NCBI RefSeq assembly: GCF_040958095.1
Contig: NC_091154.1
Location: 47,573,307 to 47,637,306, forward strand
Origin: Procambarus clarkii
Taxonomy: Eukaryota > Arthropoda > Malacostraca > Decapoda > Cambaridae
Length of the DNA: 64,000 nucleotides
Direction: 5' to 3'
Every line of letters begins with the position of its first letter. Position 1 is the first letter of the stretch. Shown piece after piece: positions 44,486 through 55,600 of this stretch. Made by a program: the position numbers and the translations under genes. The notes under the pieces are model-generated. The model had not been told where the DNA came from and searched no databases. It saw only the letters and a list, made by a program, of their open reading frames with translations.

Positions 44486-46375
44486 TTATTGGCCCATATT
44501 TCTTGATGCTTCTATATTGGAGCGGAGTCTTGAAGTGGGTAGAATATAGTTGTGCATTAATTGGCTATTGATTGCTGGTGTTGACTTCTTGATGTGTAGT
44601 GCCTCGCAGACGTCGAGCCGCCTGCTATCGCTGTATCTATCGATGATTTCTGTGTTGTTTACTAGGATTTCTCTGGCGATGGTTTGGTTATAGGAAGAGA
44701 TTATGTGTTCATTAATGGAGCCCTGTTGCTTATGCATCGTTAAACGCCTAGAAAGAGATGTTGTTGTCTTGCCTATATACTGGTTTTTTTGGAGCTTACA
44801 GTCCCCAAGAGGGCATTTGAAGGCATAGACGACGTTGGTCTCTTTTAAAGCGTTCTGCTTTGTGTCTGGAGAGTTTCTTATGAGTAGGCTGGCCGTTTTT
44901 CTGGTTTTATAGTAAATCGTCAGTTGTATCCTGTGATTTTTGTCTGTAGGGATAACGTTTCTATTAACAATATCTTTCAGGACCCTTTCCTCCGTTTTAT
45001 GAGCTGTGGAAAAGAAGTTCCTGTAAAATAGTCTAATAGGGGGTATAGGTGTTGTGTTAGTTGTCTCTTCAGAGGTTGCATGGCGTTTCACTTTCCTTCT
45101 TATGATGTCTTCGACGAAACCATTGGAGAAGCCGTTGTTGACTAGGACCTGCCTTACCCGACAGAGTTCTTCGTCGACTTGCTTCCATTCTGAGTTGTGG
45201 CTGAGAGCACGGTCGACATATGCGTTAACAACACTCCTCTTGTACCTGTCTGGGCAGTCGCTGTTGGCATTTAGGCACAATCCTATGTTCGTTTCCTTAG
45301 TGTAGACTGCAGTGTGGAAACCTCCGCTCTTTTCCATGACTGTTACATCCAGAAAGGGCAGCTTCCCATCCTTTTCCATCTCGTAAGTGAAACGCAGCAC
45401 GGAACTCTGCTCAAACGCCTCCTTCAGCTCCTGCAGATGTCTGACATCAGGTACCTGTGTAAAAATGTCGTCAACATACCTGCAGTATATGGCCGGTTTC
45501 AAGTTCATGTCGACTAAGACTTTTTGCTCGATGGTACCCATGTAGAAGTTTGCAAACAGGACACCTAGGGGAGAACCCATGGCGACCCCATCTACTTGCT
45601 TATACATGTGCCCATCCGGGCTCAAGAAGGGTGCCTCTTTAGTACAAGCTTGGAGTAGTTTCCTTAGAATATTTTCTGGTATGTCAAGAGGAGTACAGGC
45701 TGGATCACGATACACTCTGTCGGCTATCATCCCGATTGTCTCGTCCACAGGTACGTTGGTGAACAGTGATTCTACGTCCAACGAGGCTCTTATCCCTGTG
45801 GCCCGTGTGCCCCGCAGTAAGTCAACAAATTCCTTTCGGGACTTCAGGCTGAAGGCGCAAGGGACATAAGGAGTCAGCAGGCCGTTGAGTCGTTTCGCCA
45901 GTCTGTACGTGGTTGTGGGTATCTGGCTAATGATTGGTCGAAGTGGGTTTCCAGGCTTGTGTGTCTTGACATTTCCATACGCATATCCAGGTTTATATTC
46001 CCCAATAATCTTTGGCAGGTGGAGTCCGGATTTCTTGGCGTTCACAGTTTCGATCAGTTTGTTGACCTTTGCTTTTAATTCGGCTGTAGTGTCCTTCGTT
46101 ACCCTTTGGAATTTAGTTTGGTCAGAGAGTATGAGGTTCATTTTCGCCAGATATTCGTCTTTTTTAAGAATGACATATATTGGCGACTTGTCGCCTCTCC
46201 TGACAACTATCTCCTTGTTCTCACGAAGGCTTTTAGCTGCCGCTTTGAGCTCGGGGGACAGTATGGTGCTTCTATAACTGCCTCGATTCTTTCCTCCTTC
46301 CGCAATAAGTTCTGCTTGTAAGGTATCTTTGGTAGTGACCTTCTTTTGTGTCTCGAGGTCGAAGGTCACTACCAA
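44486..46375 (-). CDS. Penelope-like RT / GIY-YIG protein, longest copy (629 codons)
   Basis: Longest PLE frame here. N-terminal region with KSPIYVILKKDEYLAKMN (about 64-81) and DQTKFQRVTKDT, found ahead of RT in PLEs. GLHLPKIIGEYKPGYAYGNV about 116-135, SLFTNVP about 200, GVAMGSPLGVLFANFYMG about 260-278, YCRYVDDIF about 296-305, GIY-YIG domain about 513-600 with QYIGKTTTSLSRRL and CEALHIKK. The frame opens at a TTG inside the terminal fold-back, with no ATG at the expected start, so the true N terminus is lost. No internal stop. Catalytic residues are present in both domains. Confidence 0.9.
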   Translation of the reverse strand: MVVTFDLETQKKVTTKDTLQAELIAEGGKNRGSYRSTILSPELKAAAKSLRENKEIVVRRGDKSPIYVILKKDEYLAKMNLILSDQTKFQRVTKDTTAELKAKVNKLIETVNAKKSGLHLPKIIGEYKPGYAYGNVKTHKPGNPLRPIISQIPTTTYRLAKRLNGLLTPYVPCAFSLKSRKEFVDLLRGTRATGIRASLDVESLFTNVPVDETIGMIADRVYRDPACTPLDIPENILRKLLQACTKEAPFLSPDGHMYKQVDGVAMGSPLGVLFANFYMGTIEQKVLVDMNLKPAIYCRYVDDIFTQVPDVRHLQELKEAFEQSSVLRFTYEMEKDGKLPFLDVTVMEKSGGFHTAVYTKETNIGLCLNANSDCPDRYKRSVVNAYVDRALSHNSEWKQVDEELCRVRQVLVNNGFSNGFVEDIIRRKVKRHATSEETTNTTPIPPIRLFYRNFFSTAHKTEERVLKDIVNRNVIPTDKNHRIQLTIYYKTRKTASLLIRNSPDTKQNALKETNVVYAFKCPLGDCKLQKNQYIGKTTTSLSRRLTMHKQQGSINEHIISSYNQTIAREILVNNTEIIDRYSDSRRLDVCEALHIKKSTPAINSQLMHNYILPTSRLRSNIEASRNMGQ

Positions 46376-46402
46376 AGATACCTTATAAGCAGAACTTATT
46401 GC

Positions 46403-46500
46403 AAAAAGTTTTTTTGCTCCAGATGTTCGACTAGCTTTATTTGCACATTCTTTTTCATCATTTGGGATTTAATAATCGAAGTGTTAATAATAAGACACCT
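46403..46500. other. Short unassigned stretch
   Basis: AT-rich, nothing recognised, between element 3 and the LINE fragment. Confidence 0.4.
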
Positions 46501-46502
46501 GG

Positions 46503-46715
46503 TGTTGCTCTTCTTTAGCTATTTCTTGCTCTGGTGAGGCACCATTTAGATTATGCAGTTCCGATTTGGTCGCCGTACTACAGAATGGATATAAATTCAC
46601 TAGAACGTCTCCAACTTAGAATGACAAAGTTAATCCCCCAAATTAGAAACCTATTATATTAAGAAAGCTTGACAAGGAGTAAATTACATTTGCTGGAAAG
46701 GCGAAGAGTTTTTAC

Positions 46716-46718
<3 letters not shown>
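46503..46718 (+). mobile_element. CR1-like LINE fragment (RT C-terminal region)
   Basis: Translation gives HLDYAVPIWSPYYRMDINS and LERLQLRMTKLIPQIRN, then after a stop [11 protein letters not shown]. This is the post-RT region also seen in LINEs B and C (RPVLEYAASSW..., LERRRERGD). Cut at both ends, running into (TA)n at 46719. Confidence 0.75.

Positions 46719-46808
<90 letters not shown>
46719..46808. repeat. (TA)n microsatellite
   Basis: About 90 bp of TA between a LINE fragment and a MITE. Confidence 0.95.
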
Positions 46809-46812
<4 letters not shown>

Positions 46813-47177
46813 ATACCTAGTAGCCAGAACTCACTTCTCAGCCTACTATGCAAGGCCCGATTTGCCTAATAAGCCATGTTTTCCTGAATTAATATATTTT
46901 CTCTAATTTTTTTCTTATGAAATGATAAAGCAACTCATTTCATTATGTATGAGGTCAATTTTTTTTAATTGGAGATAAAATTAAAGTAGATATATGACTG
47001 AACCTAACCAACCCTACCTTACCTAACCTAACCTATCTTTATAGGTTAGGTTAAGTTAGGTAGCCAAAAAAAGTTAGGTTAGGTAGACGAAAATACATTA
47101 ATTCATGAAAACTTGGCTTATTAGGCAAATCGGGCCTTGCATAGTAGGCTGAGAAGTGAGTTCTGGCTACTAGGTAC

Positions 47178-47181
<4 letters not shown>
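46809..47181. mobile_element. Palindromic MITE with TTAGG core, copy 4
   Basis: Element of 373 bp, TGTCATACCTAGTAGCCAG to CTACTAGGTACGACA, core CCTAACC...TTATAGGTTAGG at about 47010-47080. (TA)n on both sides. No coding capacity. Confidence 0.8.
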
Positions 47182-47261
<80 letters not shown>

Positions 47262-47440
47262 AGTAAAATTATAATATATAAGAGAAATAAGAGTAAAATT
47301 GATAAAAAGTGTTTAACAGGTACTTTACAGCTTTACTTTACAAGTACAGATAATTTTAAGTAGGATAATTACAGTAAAATTGTCAAAAAATGTTTACAGG
47401 TATATAGTGTTTACTGGTGTATATAATGTATATATATACA
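47182..47440. repeat. (TA)n and adjoining AT-rich DNA
   Basis: About 75 bp of TA (47182-47258), then AT-rich sequence with short repeats (GTAAAATT, GTTTACAGGTATATAGTG / GTTTACAGGCTATAGTG). Nothing coding. Confidence 0.7.
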
Positions 47441-47449
47441 TGTTTACAG

Positions 47450-48330
47450 GCTATAGTGTTGGAGAGCATGTCCCAGTTCTTGTTCACATTGTTAACAATT
47501 GGAATGTTCACTATTGGAGGATTCATTACCTGCAGCCAATTGCCATAGATATCGATAATCCCATCCTAATTCTGGCAATTACAATGTCACTCTGTCTAGT
47601 TGATGTTTTATGCTGTCCGTACATATAATTCTCGGTTCTAAACATGTCATAGCTCTTTATACTCGTGCTTTCTGGCCTTTGTGTGTCAGTGACTGGTCTT
47701 CTGTCTTCCCTAATTTCCTAAGATATTGCGGCTTTAACAGTAAAGATTGGAGAGCGCATATCTAACTCAATTTCTGGCTTATCACATGCAGTTTTAGCTG
47801 CCTTGTCTGTGTCGTCATGCTGGACAACATCTATATGAGATGATATCCATAAAAATGAGACTCTGAAACTCTTGCTCTTTGCATTAATAATGGTGTTTAT
47901 AATGGATGCTACAACATTCCTAGTGCCTATTTTGCATGTTGTGTTTTTAAGGGCCTGAAGAGCTGACTTTGAATCACATAAAAATAATCCTCCACTGTTC
48001 TTCAGTGCGTTAGTGGCCAGTTGTAGTGCAGCTAATTCTCATGTGTGGAGCTCAGCCAGTTATTGAGCCTCACACTTGTGGTCTGTGTGCATATGTTGTC
48101 TTTGTATATTGTACAGGCTGCTGCAGTGCGACCTGTTGACATTAACAGACCCATCAGTGCAAGCATAGTGCTCATGAGGCCGTAATTTACTATAAAGGAA
48201 TCAATGGTTTCAAGTGTTCTTACTTTTAGGAGTGCTGGGTTTTCCTTGCTCTTTTTGCTGATGGGCGTGTATGACACTTGTATTTCAGGGTACAGATATA
48301 ATGGTATACATTGGCTAGTACGTTGCATAC
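47450..48330 (-). mobile_element. I-clade-like LINE relic (RNase H and C-terminal region)
   Basis: On the minus strand the conserved RNase H features can be read with several breaks: SDGSVNVNRS near 48130-48160, LATNALKNSGGLFLCDSKSA near 47970-48030, then VSFLWISSHIDVVQHDDTDK near 47800-47880. Farther downstream, DIVIARIRMG (about 47570-47600) matches the region after RNase H in such LINEs. Related to but distinct from the relic at 11956-12800. RT is absent. Confidence 0.7.
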
Positions 48331-48419
48331 AGTAGGAATATTTAGTTTAATGAGATTGGTGTTACGACCCTGGCTCCATGATTGACACTCTGTAGGAGCC
48401 AGGATGCTCATATCTATAA

Positions 48420-48862
48420 TATAATAAAACATAGTGAACATCAACCTAGCAGTGCAAACATTTCTTCAGAAAACTCTAAGCCTCTATAACACCCACTGTC
48501 CAATGCTAATGAAACAAGCCACAACTAAAAGGTTAAACAATCCTTGGCTTAATTAAATCTATTAATACAAAACATGACCATGAGAAGAAGTATAGGTTAG
48601 GAGTCATCCTCCAAAGAAGTTTCAAGGCGGTACTCTTCAATGCTGTCTAAAATAATGAGGAGAACCAAAACAAAATACTATGAAAATAAATTTGACCATA
48701 TTAAGGGCAGCATTAAGAAAACATGAGAGCACTGTTTCCCACATATTAGGATCATAAATGATTTTTAATAAGAAACCAATACTCCTATCCAATGACGATG
48801 GTGTGCTTCCAGCCTCTGACACTGCTATTAAAGTCAATAGTTTCTTCTCTTCCATTGTTACA
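48420..48862 (+). mobile_element. LINE A2 fragment (linker), degenerate
   Basis: Matches 18010-18400 of the host LINE A2: ACATCAACCTAGCAGTGCAA, ACACCCACTGTCC and GAGAAGAAGTATAGGTTAGGA. Translation LSLYNTHCPMLMKQATTKRL is followed by multiple stops. It ends at the FFSS motif near 48850. Just upstream, CTGGCTCC/GGAGCCAG (48368-48401) could pair as a small hairpin. Confidence 0.75.
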
Positions 48863-49425
48863 TCAGCAATAAAAATGATGGAAAGTTCCTTGGCCTATAC
48901 TTAAACATAATACGCTTAACATGTTTATGGATTTAAACATGGGGGGGGGGGGGGGGGGGATGAGTGTTGTCTGAAAACAGAGTTTGATATTCTGATAGCA
49001 GTTTTTTTCTGGATGATGATGGGCTTGAGGTAGTTAGCAGTGGTTGAACCCCATGCACAGATATCATATGTAAGATAGGGATAGATTAGCGCACAGTATA
49101 GTGAGAGGAGAGCAGAGTTTGGAACGAAATATCTGATTTTAAAAAGTATACCAACCGTTGTACAGACTTTCTTGGTTATGTGTTGTATGTGAGGGCTGAA
49201 GTTGAGTCTCTTGTCTAAGCATAGACCAAGGAACTTTCCATCATTTTCATTGCTGATGTTAACATTGTCTATCTAAAGCTGAATTGCATTTGTTGATTTG
49301 CTTACAAATAAGGTGTAGTAGGTCATTCCTATGTTTAGTGTGAGTTTTGTTGGTTTTTAATTTTCTTTGAATCTACTATCATAATAGGAAAGTTTCGCTC
49401 TTCATATTATACTGGTAAGCACTGA
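48863..49425 (-). mobile_element. LINE A1 fragments with an inverted piece and a G-tract
   Basis: A short sense piece (48865-48903, ISNKNDGKFLGLYL) is followed by a run of about 19 G (48941-48959), then an antisense LINE A1 segment (48960-49355) that contains the same KNDGKFLGL region inverted (about 49220-49262). At about 49357 this joins directly to the far upstream linker (antisense of the YYDSRFKE region, 49358-49425), so the RT core is missing. All parts are dead. Confidence 0.75.
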
Positions 49426-49604
49426 TAAGAACATGTTTGAGAAAAATTACTTGTGTGCACAAGCAAGTCTGTATTATTGCGTGCGTGTGCGTGTGCAAAC
49501 CTCCAGGTACTTATTGATTTTGTGTGGGTGGCGCGGCCGACACTGCCAGCTGCTGCACACTACGATAATCTTCACACACGCCCGTTCATGCATGGTGCCC
49601 CCTT

Positions 49605-52600
49605 CCTTGCCCCCCTTCAGGCATGTTGTCGCTCCTGCCCCCTTCAGGCATGTTGTCGCTCCTGCCCCCTTCAGGCATGTTGTCGCCCCTGCCCCCTTCA
49701 GGCATGTTGTCGCTCCTGCCCCCTTCAGGCATGTTGTCGCCACTGCCCCCTTCAGGCATGTTGTCGCTCCTGCCCCCTTCAGGCATGTTGTCGCCCCTGC
49801 CACCTTCAAGCATGTTGTCGCTCCTACCCCCTTCAGGCATGTTGTCGCTCCTGCCCCCTTCAGGCATGTTGTCGCCACTGCCCCCTTCAGGCATGTTGTC
49901 GCTCCTGCCCCCTTCAGGCATGTTGTCGCCACTGCCCCCTTCAGGCATGTTGTCGCTCCTGCCCCCTTCAGGCATGTTGTCGCCCCTGCCACCTTCAAGC
50001 ATGTTGTCGCTCCTGCCCCCTTCAGGCATGTTGTCGCCCCTGCCACCTTCAAGCATGTTGTCGCTCCTGCCCCCTTCAGGCATGTTGTCGCCCCTGCCAC
50101 CTTCAAGCATGTTGTCGCTCCTGCCCCCTTCAGGCATGTTGTCGCCCCTGCCACCTTCAAGCATGTTGTCGCTCCTGCCCCCTTCAGGCATGTTGTCGCC
50201 CCTGCCACCTTCAAGCATGTTGTCGCTCCTGCCCCCTTCAGGCATGTTGTCGCCCCTGCCACCTTCAACCATGTTGTCGCTCCTGCCCCCTTCAGGCATG
50301 TTGTCGCCACTGCCCCCTTCAAGCATGTTGTCGCTCCTGCCCCCTTCCGGCATGTTGTCGCCACTGCCCCCTTCAGGCATGTTGTCGCTCCTGCCCCCTT
50401 CAGGCATGTTGTCGCCACTGCCCCCTTCAGGCATGTTGTCGCTCCTGCCCCCTTCAGGCATGTTGTCGCCCCTGCCCCATTCAGGCATGTTGTCGCTCCT
50501 GCACCCTTCAGGCATGTTGTCGCCCCTGCCCTCTTCAGGCATGTTGTTGCCCCTGCCCCCTTCAAGCATGTTGTCGCTCCTGCCCCCATCAGGCATGTTG
50601 TCGCTCCTGCCCCCTTCAGGCATGTTGTCGCCCCTGCCCCATTCAGGCATGTTGTCGCTCCTGCACCCTTCAGGCATGTTGTCGCCCCTGCCCCCTTCAG
50701 GCATGTTATCGCCCCTGCCCCCTTCAAGCATGTTGTCGCTCCTGCACCCTTCAAGCATGTTGTCGCTCCTGCCCCCTTCAGGCATGTTGTCGCTCCTGCC
50801 CCCTTCAGGCATGTTGTCGCCCCTGCCCCATTCAGGCATGTTGTCGCTCCTGCACCCTTCAGGCATGTTGTCGCCCCTGCCCCCTTCAGGCATGTTGTCA
50901 CCCCTGCCCCCTTCAAGCATGTTGTCGCTCCTGCACCCTTCAAGCATGTTGTCGCTCCTGCCCCCTTCAGGCATGTTGTTTCCTCTGCCCCCTCAAGCAT
51001 GTTGTCGCTCCTGCCCCCTTCAGGCATGTTGTTTCCCCTGCCCCCTTCAGGCATGTTGTCGCTCCTGCCACCTTCAAGCATGTTGTCGCCACTGCCCCCT
51101 TCAGGCATGTTGTCGCCATTGCCCCCTTCAAGCATGTTGTCGCTCCTGCCCCCTTCAAGCATGTTGTCGCCCCTGCCCCCTTCAAGCATGTTGTCGCTCC
51201 TGCCCTCTTCAGGCATGTTGTCGCCCCTGCCCCCTTCAAGCATGTTGTCGCTCCTGCCCCCTTCAGGCATGTTGTCGCCCCTGCCCCCTTCAGGCATGTT
51301 GTCGCTCCTGCTCCCTTCAGGCATGGTGTCGCCCCTGCCCCCTTCAGGCATGTTGTCGCCCCGGCCCCCTTCAGGCATGTTGTCGCCCCTGCCCACTTCA
51401 GGCATGTTGTCGCCCCGGCCCCCTTCAGGCACGTTGTCGCCCCGGCCCCCTTCAGGCATGTTGTCGCAAATGCCCCCTTCAGGCATGTTGTTGCCTCTGC
51501 CCCCTTCAGGCATGTTGTCTCCCCTGCCCCCTTCAGGCATGTTGTCGCAACTGCCCACTTCAGGCATGTTGTCGTCCCAGCCCCCTTCAGGCATGTTGTT
51601 GCCCCTGCCCACTTCAGACATGTTGGTGCCTCTGCACCCTTCAGGCATGTTGTCGAGCATGTCCTCTCCAGGCATGTTGTCGCCTCTGCCCTCTTCAGGC
51701 ATGTTGTCTCCCCTGCCCCCTTCAGGCATGTTGTCGCCCCTGCCCCCTTTACGCATGTTGTCGCTCCTGCCCTCTTCAGGCATGTTGTTGCGCCTGCCTT
51801 CTTCAGGCATGTTGTCGCCCCTGCCCTCTTCAGGCATGTTGTCGCCTCTGCCCCCTTCAAGCATGTTGTCGTCCCAGCCGCCTTCAGGCATGTTGTCGCT
51901 CCTGCCCCCTTCAGGCATGTTGTCGCTCCTGCCCCCTTTTGGCATGTTGTCGCTCCTGGCCCCTTCAGGCATGTTGTCGCTCCTGCCCCCTTTAGGCATG
52001 TTGTCGCCCCTGCCTCCTTCAGGCATGTTGTCGCCCCTGCCCTCTTCAAGCATGTTGTCGACCCTGCCCTTCTTGAAGCATGTTGTCGCCCCTGCCCCCA
52101 TCAAGCATGTTGTCGCCCCTGCCCCCATCAAGCATGTTGTGGCACCTGCCCCCTTCAGGCATGTTGTCGCTCCTGCCCCCTTTTGGCATGTTGTCGCTCC
52201 TGGCCCCTTCAGGCATGTTGTCGCTCCTGCCCCCTTTAGGCATGTTGTCGCCCCTGCCTCCTTCAGGCATGTTGTCGCCCCTGCCCTCTTCAAGCATGTT
52301 GTCGACCCTGCCCTTCTTGAAGCATGTTGTCGCCCCTGCCCCCATCAAGCATGTTGTCGCCCCTGCCCCCATCAAGCATGTTGTGGCACCTGCCCCCTTC
52401 AAGCATGTTGTAACCCCTGCCCCCTTAAAGCACGTTGTCGTTCCTGCCCCTTTAGGCATGTTGTCGCCCCTGCCCCCTTCATACATGTTGTCGACCATGC
52501 CCCCTTCAAGCATGCTGTCGCCCCTGCCCCCATCAAGCATGTTATGGCCCCTGCCCCCATCAAGCATGTTGTCGCTTCTGCCCCCATCAAGCATGTTGAA

Positions 52601-55600
52601 GCTCTTGCCCCTTTCAGGCATGTTGTCGCTCCTGCCCCCTTCAAGCATGTTGCCGTCCCTGCCCCCTTCAGGCAAGTTGTCGCCCCTGCCCCCATCAAGC
52701 ATGTTGTCGCCACTGCCCCCATCAAGCATGTTGTCGCCCCTGCCCCCTTCAGGCATGTTGTTGCTCCTGCCCCCTTCAGGCATGTTGTCGCCCCTGCCCC
52801 CATTAAGCATGTTGTGGCCCCTGCCCCCTTCAGGCATGTTGTCGCCCCTGCCCCTATCAAGTATGTTGTGGCCCCTGCCCCCTTCAGGCATGTTGAAGCT
52901 CCTGCCCCGTTCAGGCATGTTGAAGCTCCTGCCCCCTTCAAGCATGTTGTCGCCCCTGCCCCCTTCAAGCATGTTGTCGCCCTTGCCCCCTTCAGGCATG
53001 TTGAAGCTCCTGCCCCCTTCAGGCATGTTGAAGCTCCTGCCACCTTCAAGCATGTTGTCGCCCCTGCCCCCTTCAGGCATGTTGTCGCCCTAGCCCCCTT
53101 CAGGCATGTTGTCGCCCTTGCCCTCTTCAGGCATGTTGTTACCCCTGCCCTCTTCAGGTATGTTGTCGCCCCTGCCCCCTTTAGGCATGTTGTCGCCCCT
53201 GCCCTCTTCAGGGATGTTGTCGCTCCTGCTCTCTTCAGACATGTTGTCGCCCGTGCCCACTTCAGGCATTTTGTCGCCCCTGCCCACTTCAGGCATGTTG
53301 TCGCCCGTGCCCACTTCAGGCATGTTGTCGCCCCTGCCCTCTTCAAGCATGTTGTCGCTCCTGCCCTCTTCAGACATGTAGTCGCCCGTGCCCACTTCAG
53401 GCATATTGTCGCCTGTGCCCACTTCACGCATGTTGTCGCCCCTGCCCCCTTCAGGCATGTTGTCGACCCTGCCCTCTTCAGGCATGTTGCGGCCCCTGCC
53501 CTCTTCAGGCATGTTGTCGCCTCTGCCCTCTTCAGGCATGTTGTCGCTCCTGCCTTGTTCAGGCATGTTGTTGCGCCTGCCCTCTTCAGGCATGTTGTCG
53601 CCTCTGCCCCCTTCAGGCATGTTGTCACTCCTGCCCTCTTCAGGCATGTTGTCGGTCTTGCTCTCTTCAGGCATGATGTCACTCCTGCCCCCTTCAGGCA
53701 TGTTGCCGCTCCTGCCCCCTTCAGGCATGTTGTCGCCCCTGCCCCCTTCAGGCATGTTGTCGCCCCTGCCCCCTTCATGCATGTTGTCGCTATTGCCCCC
53801 TTAAGGCATGTTGTCGCCCCTGCCACCTTCAAGCATGTTGCCGCCCCTGCCCCCTTCAGGCATGTTGTCGCCCCTGCCCACTTCAGGCATGTTTTCGCCA
53901 CTGCCCCCTTAATGCATGTTGTCGCCCCTGCCCCTTCAGGCATGTTGTCGCCCCTGCCCCCTTCAAGCATGTTGTCGACCCTGCCCCCTTCAAGCATGTT
54001 GTCGACCCTGCCCCCATCAAGCATGTTGTTGCCCCTGCCCCCATCAAGCATGTTGTGGCACCTGCCCCCTTCAAGCATGTTGTGGCCCTTGCCCCCTTCA
54101 AGCACGTTGTCGTTCCTGCCCCTTCAGGCATGTTGTCGCCCCTGCAACCTTCAAACATGTTGTCGACCCTGCCCCCTTCAAGCATGCTGTCCTCCCTGCC
54201 CCCATCAAGCATGTTGTGGCCCCTGCCCCCTTCAAGCACGTTGTCGTTCCTGCCCCTTCAGGCATGTTGTCGCCCCTGCCCCCTTCAAAAATGTTGTCGC
54301 CCCTGCCCCCTTCAGGCATGTTGTTGCCCCTGCCCCTATCAAGCATGTTGTCGCCCCTGCCCCCATCAAGCATGTTGAAGCTCCTGCCCTCTTCAGGCAA
54401 GATGTCACCCCTGCCCCCATCACGCATGTTGTCGCCCCTGCCCCCTTCAAGCATGTCGTCGCTACTGCCCTCTTCAGGCATGATGTTGCCCCTGCCCTCT
54501 TCAGGCATGTTGTCGCCACTGCCCGATTCAGGCATGTTTTCGCTCCTGCCATCTTCAGGGATGTTGTCGCTCCTGCTCTCTTCAGGCATGTTGTCGCTTC
54601 TGCTCTCTTCAGGCATGTTGTCGCCCCTGCCTCCTTCAGGCATGTTGTCGTCCCAGCCCCCTTCAGGCATGTTTGTCGCCCCTGCCCTCTTCAGGCATGT
54701 TGATGCTCCTGCTCTCTTCAAGCATGTTGTCGCTCCTGCTCTCTTCATGCATGTTGTCGCCCCTGCCCTTTTCAGGCATGTTGTCGCCCCTGCCCACTTC
54801 AGGCATGCTGTCGCCCCTGCCCACTTCAGGCATGTTGTCGCCCGTGCCCACTTAAGGCATGTTGTCGCCCCTGCCCTCTTCAGGCATGCTGTCGCCCGTG
54901 CCCACTTCTGGAATGTTGTCGCCCCTGCCCTCTTCAGGCATGTTGTCGACCCTGCCCTCTTCAGGCATGTTGTCGTTCCTGCCCCCTTCAGGATGTTGTC
55001 GCTCTTGCCCCCTTCAAGCAAGTTGTCGCCCCGGCCCCCTTCAAGCATGTTGTGGACCATAACCCCTTCAAGCATGTTGTCGCCTTTGCCCCCATCAAGC
55101 ATGTCGAAGCTCCTGCCTCCTTCAGGCATGTTGTCGCCCCTGCTCGCTTCAGGCATGTTGTCGTTCCTGCCCCCTTAAGGCATGTTGTCGCCACTGCCCC
55201 CTTAAGGCATGTTGTCGCCCCTGCCCCCTTCAGGCATGTTGTCGACCCTGCCCTCTTCAGGCATGTTGTCGCCACTGCCCCCTTCAGGCATGTTGTCGCC
55301 CCTGCCCTCTTCAGGCATATTGTCGCTCCTGCGCTCTTCAGGCAAGTTGTCGCCCCTGCCCCTTCAGGCATGTTGCCGCCCCTGCCGTCTTCAGGAATGT
55401 TGTCGCTCCTGCTCTCTTCAGGCATGTGTTCGCTCCTGCCCTCTTCAGGCATGTTGTCGCTCCTGCTCTCTTCAGGCATGTTGTCGCCCCTGCCCCCTGC
55501 AGGCATGTTGTCGTCCCAGCCCCCTTCAGGCATGTTGTCGCTCCTGCCCTCTTCAGACATGTTGTCGTCCCTGCCCCCTTCAGGCATGTTGTCGTCCCAG

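Larger units (their letters stand above)
44100..46402 (-). mobile_element. Penelope-like element 3
   Basis: Minus-strand PLE of the same family, a few percent diverged from elements 1 and 2. The 3' part (44100-44485) includes the hammerhead-like segment. At the 5' end the sequence folds back: 46302-46342 and 46361-46402 are inverted repeats, so the element ends in a 41-bp-arm hairpin. An incomplete LINE fragment lies beyond. Confidence 0.9.

Noticed and set aside
48359-48401. Third copy of the LTR family
   Set aside because: TGTTACGACCCTGGCTCC resembles the LTR edge, but the match fades within about 20 bases and no other end was found.
49433-54703. 1756-codon open frame as a giant repeat protein
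   Set aside because: The 27-bp unit is nine codons long and lacks stops, so several frames on both strands are open. No signal, domain or flanking exon supports one of them.
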